Shown: piece after piece, positions 43,005 through 49,733 of the stretch
How the letters are laid out: each line of letters begins with the position of its first letter
Position numbering within the stretch: position 1 is the stretch's first letter
Source: Croceivirga sp.
GTDB taxonomy: Bacteria > Bacteroidota > Bacteroidia > Flavobacteriales > Flavobacteriaceae
Reading direction: 5' to 3'
Length of the DNA stretch: 64,000 nt
NCBI GenBank assembly: GCA_028284935.1
Contig: JANQQQ010000011.1
Coordinates: 62,001 to 126,000, forward strand
The notes under the pieces: generated by a model
The model's database searches: none
What the model was told of the DNA's origin: nothing
Seen by the model: only the letters and a program-made list of their open reading frames with translations
Translations under genes and position numbers: made by a program

Positions 43005-43820
43005 CTAAGCCGTTTTAGTAGCCCTGAACTCCTCTTCCTCATTGGAAGTAATTCCCAAAGTGTCGTAGATGTATTGAAAGGTGGATAACAACTCCGGTTT
43101 TCCGTCCACCAAGGCAACATTATGTTCAAAGTGTGCGCTTGGTTTTCCATCTGCGGTCAGAATGGTCCAGCCGTCCTTGAGTTGCTTTATTCGCCGTGTT
43201 CCCATATTGATCATGGGCTCAATAGCCACCACCATGCCGTTTTGGAATTTTTTCCCACGTCCACGCTTTCCATAGTTTGGCATTTGGGGGTCTTCATGCA
43301 AATCTTTTCCCAGTCCGTGTCCAACCAATTCCCTTACCACCCCATAACCGTGACTTTCACAATAGTTCTGAATGGCATAGGCCACATCGCCTACTCGGTT
43401 CCCCAAGGTAAAATGCCTGATACCTATATACAGTGATTCTTTGGTGACTTGGAGTAGTTTTTTGGTCTCCGGTTCAACTTCACCCACCTCAAAAGTGTAA
43501 GCATGGTCTCCGTAAAATCCATTTTTTAGGGCACCACAATCCACGGAAATAATATCCCCCTCCTTCAAAGGTTCCTTGTTGGGAATACCATGTACTACCT
43601 GGGCATTGGGGCTCCAATTCAAGGTGTTCGGAAAATCATACATTCCCAAAAATCCAGGTTCGGCCCCTTGTTCCCGGATAAAGTCCTCGGCGAGTTTATC
43701 CAATTGTAAAGGATTTGCTCCAGGCTTAATTTCTGATGCCAACATCCCCAAGGTTTTGGAAACGACTAAAGCACTTTCGCGCATTAATTCAATCTCTTCC
43801 GCTGTTTTGATATGAATCAT
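43005..43820 (-). CDS. map: Type I methionine aminopeptidase
   Basis: Protein of 271 residues that removes the initiator Met from nascent proteins. Metal ligands are visible in family order: Asp in VSVDCGALKNGFYGDHAYTF (two Asp), His in RELVGHGLGKDLHEDPQMPN, Glu in VVAIEPMINMG, and Glu in the segment AHFEHNVALVDGKPELLS. The early His is in NWSPNAQVVHGIPN. The promoter box TATCTTTG ends only 5 bases before the ATG, suggesting a leaderless or nearly leaderless mRNA. The methyltransferase gene follows. Confidence 0.95.
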   Translation of the reverse strand: MIHIKTAEEIELMRESALVVSKTLGMLASEIKPGANPLQLDKLAEDFIREQGAEPGFLGMYDFPNTLNWSPNAQVVHGIPNKEPLKEGDIISVDCGALKNGFYGDHAYTFEVGEVEPETKKLLQVTKESLYIGIRHFTLGNRVGDVAYAIQNYCESHGYGVVRELVGHGLGKDLHEDPQMPNYGKRGRGKKFQNGMVVAIEPMINMGTRRIKQLKDGWTILTADGKPSAHFEHNVALVDGKPELLSTFQYIYDTLGITSNEEEEFRATKTA

Positions 43821-43825
43821 AGCCG

Positions 43826-43833
43826 CAAAGATA
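43826..43833 (-). promoter_or_regulatory. Promoter -7 box, TATCTTTG, directly before map
   Basis: Exact TAnnTTTG on the minus strand, separated from the map ATG by 5 bases. Confidence 0.6.
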
Positions 43834-43863
43834 ATTGGATTCCCTTGAAAAGTCCTACATCCT

Positions 43864-45366
43864 TTAAATCAAAGCTTTTTGGGTCATGGCTACCGGTTGT
43901 TCAATGCCCATCATTTTTAAGAGGGTGGGAGCAATGTCACCCAAAACGCCGTCCTGAATTTCGTTTCGATCGGGGTCAACCAAGATCAATGGCACCGGAT
44001 TGGTGGTATGGGCCGTGTTTGGACTTCCATCCGGATTGATCATGGTATCACAATTGCCATGGTCAGCAATGACCAAGGTACTGTAGCCATTTTCCAAACC
44101 TGCAGTAATAACATTCTTGGCACATTCATCGACCGTTTCACACGCTTTTATAGCGGCTTCCATAACGCCCGTATGCCCTACCATATCCGGATTGGCAAAA
44201 TTGAGACAAACAAAATCCGCCTCTCCTTTTTCCAATTCAGGTATGATGGCATCCCTGATTTCATACGCGCTCATTTCTGGCTTCAGGTCATAGGTAGCTA
44301 CTTTTGGAGAAGGACATAGAATTCGCTCTTCCCCTTCAAACGGTTCTTCTCGCCCCCCATTAAAGAAAAAGGTGACATGCGGATACTTTTCGGTCTCTGC
44401 AATGCGTATCTGTTTTTTTCCTGACTTAGAGAGTACTTCACCCAAAGTCTCCTGAATGTTTTCCTTGTCATACACTACGTGTACCCCTTCAAAGGTATCA
44501 TCATAGTTGGTTAGGGTAACATAGTACAAGTCCAACTTTTTCATCCCTTGTTCGGGAAAATCCTGTTGACTCAGGGCCATAGTAAGTTCACGTCCCCGGT
44601 CGGTTCTAAAGTTGAAAAAAATGACAACATCCCCTTCTTCTATTTTTGCGCTATCATTGAGAATAATAGGCTCCACAAATTCATCGGTAATCGTTGCGTC
44701 ATAACTGCTTTGCATGGCTGTGGCAACATCATTGAACTTTACACCCACCCCATTGACCATTGCATCATACGCCTTTTTTACCCGTTCCCATCGTTTGTCG
44801 CGGTCCATGGCAAAATAGCGACCGATAACCGTTCCCAATGCTGTGTTCTTTGATTCACAAAATTTTTCAATTGCAGTGAGAAAGCCTTTTCCACTTTTGG
44901 GATCCACATCGCGTCCGTCCGTAAAAGCATGAACAAAAGCCTGTTGTACCCCGGAGGATTGCGCAGCCTCAATAAGTGCCATTAAATGATTGATGTGGCT
45001 GTGGACCCCTCCATCACTGACCAAACCTAAAAAATGAACCTTTTTGGCATTTGTATTGGCATAGTCAAAAGCTTGTTTTAGGACGGGTTCGTCTTTGATG
45101 GTATCTTCTTGGACGGCCTTATTGATTTTTGCCAAATCTTGATATACAATACGACCTGCGCCTAAATTCATATGGCCTACCTCGCTGTTTCCCATCTGGC
45201 CTTCTGGTAGTCCTACATTCATTCCATCGGTCAATAGGTTTGCATTGGCATATGTGGTGTATAACGCATCCACAAATGGGGTATGGGCTTGGTCAATTGC
45301 GGAAACCTCAGGATTAGGCGATTTTCCCCAGCCATCCAAAATCATCAAGATTACTTTTTTGTTCAT
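43864..45366 (-). CDS. gpmI: 2,3-bisphosphoglycerate-independent phosphoglycerate mutase
   Basis: Protein of 500 residues, interconverting 3- and 2-phosphoglycerate in glycolysis with two Mn2+ ions. Signatures: MILDGWGKSP at the N-terminus, the phosphorylated Ser61 in GQMGNSEVGHMNLGAGR, AFTDGRDVDPKSG, GRYFAMDRDKRWERV, FFNFRTDRGRELT, NFANPDMVGHTG and LVIADHGNCD with metal ligands. TATTTTTG promoter box at 45386-45393. Monocistronic, 43 bp upstream of the map promoter region. Confidence 0.96.
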   Translation of the reverse strand: MNKKVILMILDGWGKSPNPEVSAIDQAHTPFVDALYTTYANANLLTDGMNVGLPEGQMGNSEVGHMNLGAGRIVYQDLAKINKAVQEDTIKDEPVLKQAFDYANTNAKKVHFLGLVSDGGVHSHINHLMALIEAAQSSGVQQAFVHAFTDGRDVDPKSGKGFLTAIEKFCESKNTALGTVIGRYFAMDRDKRWERVKKAYDAMVNGVGVKFNDVATAMQSSYDATITDEFVEPIILNDSAKIEEGDVVIFFNFRTDRGRELTMALSQQDFPEQGMKKLDLYYVTLTNYDDTFEGVHVVYDKENIQETLGEVLSKSGKKQIRIAETEKYPHVTFFFNGGREEPFEGEERILCPSPKVATYDLKPEMSAYEIRDAIIPELEKGEADFVCLNFANPDMVGHTGVMEAAIKACETVDECAKNVITAGLENGYSTLVIADHGNCDTMINPDGSPNTAHTTNPVPLILVDPDRNEIQDGVLGDIAPTLLKMMGIEQPVAMTQKALI

Positions 45367-45385
45367 GTTTGAGTAAAATAAAAAT

Positions 45386-45393
45386 CAAAAATA
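45386..45393 (-). promoter_or_regulatory. Promoter -7 box, TATTTTTG, for gpmI
   Basis: Exact TAnnTTTG on the minus strand, 19 bases before the gpmI start. Confidence 0.5.
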
Positions 45394-45535
45394 ACGGTAA
45401 TTGTACAGATGTGCTAACTTCCATCAAATTTTCATATTTCGAATATTTACCATTATTATTAACCTTAATTTAAAGATAAATTAATAAAAACGCTATAAAA
45501 CTGTTAATTTGATAATTATCGACATCCTCATGAAT

Positions 45536-45549
45536 TATCTTTATATCAG
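45536..45549 (+). promoter_or_regulatory. Promoter-proximal region of the first ankyrin gene
   Basis: TATCTTTA (45536-45543) is one base from the TAnnTTTG consensus. The overlapping 10-mer TTTATATCAG (45540-45549) recurs before the second ankyrin gene at 46138-46147. Confidence 0.35.
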
Positions 45550-45578
45550 TTTTATTTATCATCAAAATCTATACTATC

Positions 45579-45974
45579 ATGAAGAAGTTTTTTTTAGCCT
45601 TTGGCATTAGTTGTATTGCAATGACTGTAGTGGCAATGAGTAGTTTTACCCCTCGTTTTGATTTGGACCTAACATTGGAAAATGTAAGCATTGTAAAACC
45701 GAGTCCTTTTTGTGCTGCAATTATAAAGGGAGATATTGAAATGGTTAAAAAGATGATTTCCGAAGGTGAAGATGTGAACAAAAAGTCGATGGGCATGGCA
45801 CCTGTGCACTACGCGGCCCGGTATAATAAAGCGGAAATTCTAAAAGTACTTATTGAAAATGGGGCAAATTTAAAGAAGCGCAGCAATGATGGCCATACGG
45901 CCGAAAAATACGCCGAGCTTTCCAACGCCAAGGAGGCTATGGATGTAATAAAGAACTCAATACAAAAGGTGTGA
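45579..45974 (+). CDS. Exported ankyrin-repeat protein, copy 1
   Basis: Protein of 131 residues. A signal peptide (about 1-22, MKKFFLAFGISCIAMTVVAM) is followed by about 25 linker residues and then two to three ankyrin repeats: FCAAIIKGDIEMVKKMISEGEDVNKKS, MAPVHYAARYNKAEILKVLIENGANLKKR and a partial DGHTAEKYAELSNAKEAMDVI. Ankyrin repeats bind other proteins; the partner would be periplasmic. A paralogue follows at 46182-46565 with the same layout. A strong terminator separates them, so each is transcribed alone. Function unknown. Confidence 0.85.
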   Translation: MKKFFLAFGISCIAMTVVAMSSFTPRFDLDLTLENVSIVKPSPFCAAIIKGDIEMVKKMISEGEDVNKKSMGMAPVHYAARYNKAEILKVLIENGANLKKRSNDGHTAEKYAELSNAKEAMDVIKNSIQKV

Positions 45975-45998
45975 TAATCCTAATACATATTATGGGAG

Positions 45999-46026
45999 AC
46001 CCATTGCATTGCAATGGGTTTTTTTA
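45999..46026 (+). terminator. Terminator after ankyrin copy 1
   Basis: Perfect 9-bp stem ACCCATTGC/GCAATGGGT with a 3-base loop, followed by eight T. Confidence 0.85.
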
Positions 46027-46080
46027 TTTGATAAGGCTTGGTTTTGTTAAAATTGGTATTAATCCATCGGCAGTTGTTAA

Positions 46081-46092
46081 TATAACGTTATA
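46081..46092. repeat. 12-bp perfect palindrome TATAACGTTATA
   Basis: Located 89 bp upstream of the second ankyrin gene. No equivalent is seen before the first copy. Confidence 0.35.
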
Positions 46093-46181
46093 ACCCGTTT
46101 TCCCCATGTAACATTCAAGTTGTAAAACGGTCTCTTTTTTATATCAGATTATTTAATTCATAATTCAAAAATTCATTCATC

Positions 46182-46565
46182 ATGAAAAAAACAATCCTAA
46201 TCATGGGTATGTGCCTGTTAAGTGGTACCCTACTCGCCGATGTTCATGTTCGTGAAGTACATCGGGAATCGAAAATTATCAGTGTGTTTGAAATTAACTC
46301 CTTTTGCAAGGCCATTGTTCAAGGTGATTTTGATTTGGTAAAGAAAATGATAGCCCTGGGCGAAGATGTCAATCGGAAATCCCTGGGTAAGACCCCTGCC
46401 CATTACGCGGCCCGGTACAACAAGCCTGAAATCCTTGAACTTCTCATTCAAAATGGGGCCAATTTAAAAAAGCGGTGCGACCAAGGATATACCGTAAAAA
46501 AATATGCGGAACTTGCCCAGGCAAAAGAAGCATTGATCATTATCAATAATGCTATGAAGAGGTAA
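46182..46565 (+). CDS. Exported ankyrin-repeat protein, copy 2
   Basis: Protein of 127 residues with a signal peptide (about 1-19, ending in LLAD). Ankyrin repeats match those of the preceding gene closely: FCKAIVQGDFDLVKKMIALGEDVNRKS, TPAHYAARYNKPEILELLIQNGANLKKR and QGYTVKKYAELAQAKEAL. The segment HYAARYNK-EIL--LI-NGANLKKR is nearly identical in both. The linkers and signal peptides have diverged, so the duplication is not recent. It has its own terminator. Function unknown. Confidence 0.85.
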   Translation: MKKTILIMGMCLLSGTLLADVHVREVHRESKIISVFEINSFCKAIVQGDFDLVKKMIALGEDVNRKSLGKTPAHYAARYNKPEILELLIQNGANLKKRCDQGYTVKKYAELAQAKEALIIINNAMKR

Positions 46566-46608
46566 GAGGAGTTTATTCAACTGCCCTTTACACATTCGGG
46601 CCAATCAA

Positions 46609-46640
46609 AAAACCCTGACATCACTGCCAGGGTTTTATTT
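46609..46640 (+). terminator. Terminator after ankyrin copy 2
   Basis: Perfect 9-bp stem AAAACCCTG/CAGGGTTTT with a 10-base loop, then TTTTATTTTT. Confidence 0.8.
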
Positions 46641-46673
46641 TTCCATATAGTGTTCTCGAGATATGGAAAAATC

Positions 46674-46829
46674 TTAAAATTCAAAGCCGGTAAAGGCCCT
46701 ATATGCTAGTGCGTAAACTGCCATTAGTATCATCAAAGCACTAAAAACAGAGTATATTTTTAACAGCAATACAAGGTACTGTGGCCTGCAATTTTCAAAT
46801 GCCTCCACGTACATATTTTTGAAATTCAT
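46674..46829 (-). CDS. Small single-span membrane protein, possibly DUF6747-like
   Basis: Protein of 51 residues from ATG 46829: a short charged N-terminus (MNFKNMYVEAFENCRPQY), then one or two hydrophobic stretches (LVLLLKIYSVFSALMILMAVYALAYRAF) and the ending TGFEF. The frame is open upstream to an ATG at 46913, but that part is less protein-like, so I use the shorter form. Small flavobacterial membrane proteins with a Y-A-x-x-x-R-x-x-T-G-F tail exist (possibly DUF6747), but I am not sure of the family. Function unknown. Confidence 0.5.
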   Translation of the reverse strand: MNFKNMYVEAFENCRPQYLVLLLKIYSVFSALMILMAVYALAYRAFTGFEF

Positions 46830-46954
46830 TAAAGTTCCCATGTAGCGTTCTTTTAGTAGCATACTACCTGTGGGAAAGCTGATGAAAAGATTTGGTGTAG
46901 TAAAGTTAAACAAAATCGGTCAGCAACAATAATATATCGGTGAATCAACAGATA

Positions 46955-47722
46955 TCATCGACCTTGATACTTTACGATCGCTTCCTTAATCCTTTCAATC
47001 CGGTTTTCGGGGTCGGGATGCGTACTCTGAAATTCAGGGACCCTATTGGGTCCCGCGGCGGTTTTGAGAATTTTCATCACTTCTATTAATTCATAAGGAT
47101 CATAACCGGATTGAATCATCAAGAGCACCCCAAGTTCGTCACTCTCGAGCTCATCCCCACGTCCATTTTTTAACAAGGTGTTTTGTCCAAGGCCTTGTAC
47201 CAAACCGCCCATATCCCCTCCAACGGATGCACCCATGGTCAGGGTTTGCCAAAAACTGCTTTCAGCAATGCGTTCAGCGGAGTGCCTGCCAATAACGTGG
47301 CCAATTTCATGCCCCAGCACCCCAGCCAATTGGGCTTCGTTCAATTGCTTAAACAAAGCGTAGGTAATAAAACATTGGCCTCCGGGCAAGGCAAAGGCGT
47401 TTATGGAGCGGTCATCAGCCAACAGATGGAAATCATATTGATATGGCGTTTCCCTGGCTACACTGTTTTGTACCAATTTTTGACCTATGGCATCCACAAA
47501 AGCTTGCATTCGCTCATCAGGATAGAGTCCGCCGTATTGCTGTGCTATTTCGGGCGCACTTTGCAGGCCAATGGCAATTTCCTGCCGGGCATCCATGGTA
47601 ATATGCTGTTGCCTACCCGTATAGGGATTGGTCTCGGTATTGTTGCATTTATTGAAAAAGGCAAAGCCCACAATGGCCAATCCGATGAAAATCCGAATTT
47701 TCCAACTTCCTCTACTTCTCAT
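46955..47722 (-). CDS. M48 family zinc metallopeptidase, membrane-anchored
   Basis: Protein of 255 residues with an N-terminal hydrophobic segment (about 9-24) followed by NKCNNTETNPYTGRQQH; the Cys at 26 might be lipidated, though its lipobox is poor. The M48 core has NAFALPGGQCFITYAL, the zinc motif HEIGH at about 138-142 and the third ligand Glu near residue 194 in GDELESDELGV. Members include BepA/LoiP-type proteases that look after outer membrane proteins. A quality-control role in the cell envelope is likely but inferred from the family. Confidence 0.9.
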   Translation of the reverse strand: MRSRGSWKIRIFIGLAIVGFAFFNKCNNTETNPYTGRQQHITMDARQEIAIGLQSAPEIAQQYGGLYPDERMQAFVDAIGQKLVQNSVARETPYQYDFHLLADDRSINAFALPGGQCFITYALFKQLNEAQLAGVLGHEIGHVIGRHSAERIAESSFWQTLTMGASVGGDMGGLVQGLGQNTLLKNGRGDELESDELGVLLMIQSGYDPYELIEVMKILKTAAGPNRVPEFQSTHPDPENRIERIKEAIVKYQGR

Positions 47723-47764
47723 GGTCGTTAGTGTTCCAGTTGTAGGGAAGGTACAAAAAATGGG

Positions 47765-48511
47765 TTACAACAGATCTGGGTTAATGTCCAAAATATTGTT
47801 ATGGATGTAGTTTTTAAGGAAGGTCCTTGTAAAGTGCTCGGACCCCTCAAAGGTCTCTTCGGATAGGTTTCTCAGGATGTTGGACTTTCTAAACTGTTTC
47901 AGCATGGGTATGGACAACGGAGCATAACTATAGTGCCAGGGTTCGTATTTAAACCCCTTTCTAAAATAGGAGTCCGTGTACGTCAAATAAAAATCAAACG
48001 TTTCGGAATTGGCATCCAACCATTTTTTAAGTGGCGCAAATGGACCTTCCCCTTCATACTTTTCAGGGACCAAAACATCTCCGTTGGCATTGGCATTGCC
48101 ATCGATAATGTCAATTTCGGTACCCCAATGATGCCTGCTGGTACCCGGAATGGTTGAATATTCAATGATTTTTTCCATCGCTGGAATGGGCTGCATCCCA
48201 TCCACCTCGGTATATTGAATGTACTTGCGTTCCCATATGGCCTGTTGGCGGTAAAAATCGCGGTAGCTCGAAACTATTTTTATATCAAAGCCGTCTTGAT
48301 AGGCCGCTTTTTTCATGGCAACAAAAGCGTCATGGGCCTCTTTTCTAAGATCGATGCCATCCCCGTATAAATCAATGCGCTCCTTGCCCATAAGCTCCAA
48401 AATGGAGTACTCGGGATCACTATAGGGCAAGGCCATAGCGGGTAAAACGGAAAGGGCCATGGAGCTGGCCGAAGTTTTTTTAATAAAGGCTCGTCGATGC
48501 ATGTGATTCAT
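47765..48511 (-). CDS. M15 family D-alanyl-D-alanine carboxypeptidase (VanY type) with Tat signal
   Basis: Protein of 248 residues. The N-terminus, HRRAFIKKTSASSMALSVLPAMA, has the twin-arginine pattern RRxFIKK. The M15B core follows: VSSYRDFYRQQAIWERKY, the zinc motif PGTSRHHWGTEIDI (His127 and Asp134) and EPWHYSY with the catalytic Glu190 and zinc His193. It trims the terminal D-Ala from peptidoglycan peptides, or cleaves L,D links. An in-frame ATG at 48502 would give a shorter N-terminus and is equally possible. Export by Tat implies folding with zinc before transport; tatA is at 57613. Confidence 0.9.
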   Translation of the reverse strand: MNHMHRRAFIKKTSASSMALSVLPAMALPYSDPEYSILELMGKERIDLYGDGIDLRKEAHDAFVAMKKAAYQDGFDIKIVSSYRDFYRQQAIWERKYIQYTEVDGMQPIPAMEKIIEYSTIPGTSRHHWGTEIDIIDGNANANGDVLVPEKYEGEGPFAPLKKWLDANSETFDFYLTYTDSYFRKGFKYEPWHYSYAPLSIPMLKQFRKSNILRNLSEETFEGSEHFTRTFLKNYIHNNILDINPDLL

Positions 48512-48553
48512 TTGGATGTGGTACGAAAGGGACTACGCTTCCCAGTCCAAATC

Positions 48554-48561
48554 CAAAATTA
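48554..48561 (-). promoter_or_regulatory. Promoter -7 box, TAATTTTG, for the M15 peptidase gene
   Basis: Exact TAnnTTTG on the minus strand, about 42 bases before ATG 48511, just after the end of the T9SS cargo gene. Confidence 0.4.
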
Positions 48562-48575
48562 GGAATAAAAATGGC

Positions 48576-49733
48576 TTACCTATCCAAAAAGAAGAAGCCC
48601 TGGTATTGCAATTCTTGCTCTGGCAAATCAACGATATAGTAATAAATGCCTTCCGGTAGCCCAATATCACGATTCAAAACAACGTTGTTGCTATTGGAAA
48701 CGCCATTAAATTCATTGGTGTAGTTGGATAGTTCAAATACCTTTTGACCAAATTTGTTATAGATGACCACCAAATTTGTTCCGGTACCTTCCAGTTCATC
48801 AAAAACCAAAAAATCATTGATGCCATCACCATCCGGACTAATAAAATAGTTGCCCAGCGTTGGATTGTTTACAACAAAGGTGTCCGTAGGCAAGGGAATG
48901 GTGCCGAAGGTAAGGGCTGCAAAATCATTGGGCACAAATTTTTCGGAAACAAGGAACCCTTGCTCCAAATCCCCGCTAATAGCCGTATTGCCAATGGCAA
49001 TCCATTGACTGGAACTTTTGGACCAGCCCACCAGGATGATATCTTCCAGCGTATTGGCGAGGTCACCCAAACCACTCCTTGGGTTCCAGCTTAGGGTCAC
49101 CGTGGAAGGTACATTGGTTTGTAAAATCCAGAACTCGTTGGTAGAGACTTCACCAATATTGTTCACCTTGGTCTCCGTATCAAAGGTTTCCAAGAGGGAA
49201 GCTGGGTTGGACGGATTTTCAAAAAGATAGGCACAGAGGGCCAGTGGGTTATTGGCGTCCGAGTTGATCAATAGGGGCCGCAACTGCTCGTCATCACCCA
49301 CTGGAAACGAAAAGTCGCTTTTACCACGTATGGCCGCAAATCCCGTGATTTTGGAAGTGTCATTTTCTCCAGTAAAAAAAGCATCCTGCTCAAAGTTGAG
49401 ATAAATGACCGGGTTGGTGAGATCACTGCCCACATTACCGGCAATAAAGTTGACGTTGTTAGTGACTTGCAATGCATTTCGCAAGAAGAGGTTGGGCAAA
49501 AAAACCTCCATATCAAAAAGGTTGGGGGCCTCATTTCCCAAAACCTGGAGCTCGTTGTCCCCGTAAAAACCAATAAGGCCACTGTTGGTGGCAAAAGGGG
49601 AATTATTGATCCAATCCGTATGGAACCCTATTTGGGCATTCCCATGCAATTGTAGGTTGCCTGCGTTATGGAAGGCGGATTGGGCCAGTAAAAACTGCCC
49701 ACAAAAAAGTACTATGTAAAAAAGTATTTTCAT
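48576..49733 (-). CDS. T9SS type B sorted surface protein (gliding-motility-associated C-terminal domain)
   Basis: Protein of 385 residues with a signal peptide (about 1-18, ending in LLAQ). The body is a beta-rich region of about 280 residues with no recognised enzyme motif (for example FHTDWINNSPFATNSGLIGFYGDNELQVLG). The last 85 residues match the type B sorting domain: YFISPDGDGINDFLVFDEL, VIYNKFGQKVFELSNY, LPEGIYYYIVDL and the ending YQGFFFLDR. It is therefore expected to cross the outer membrane by the type IX system. Its start overlaps the stop of the large repeat protein by one base (TAATG), indicating coupled expression. Confidence 0.85.
   Translation of the reverse strand: MKILFYIVLFCGQFLLAQSAFHNAGNLQLHGNAQIGFHTDWINNSPFATNSGLIGFYGDNELQVLGNEAPNLFDMEVFLPNLFLRNALQVTNNVNFIAGNVGSDLTNPVIYLNFEQDAFFTGENDTSKITGFAAIRGKSDFSFPVGDDEQLRPLLINSDANNPLALCAYLFENPSNPASLLETFDTETKVNNIGEVSTNEFWILQTNVPSTVTLSWNPRSGLGDLANTLEDIILVGWSKSSSQWIAIGNTAISGDLEQGFLVSEKFVPNDFAALTFGTIPLPTDTFVVNNPTLGNYFISPDGDGINDFLVFDELEGTGTNLVVIYNKFGQKVFELSNYTNEFNGVSNSNNVVLNRDIGLPEGIYYYIVDLPEQELQYQGFFFLDR

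Noticed and set aside
43004-43150. Longer N-terminus of the methyltransferase inside map
   Set aside because: The extra part is antisense-free but overlaps the map coding end in another frame and does not look like a protein N-terminus; GTG 43003 abuts the map stop.
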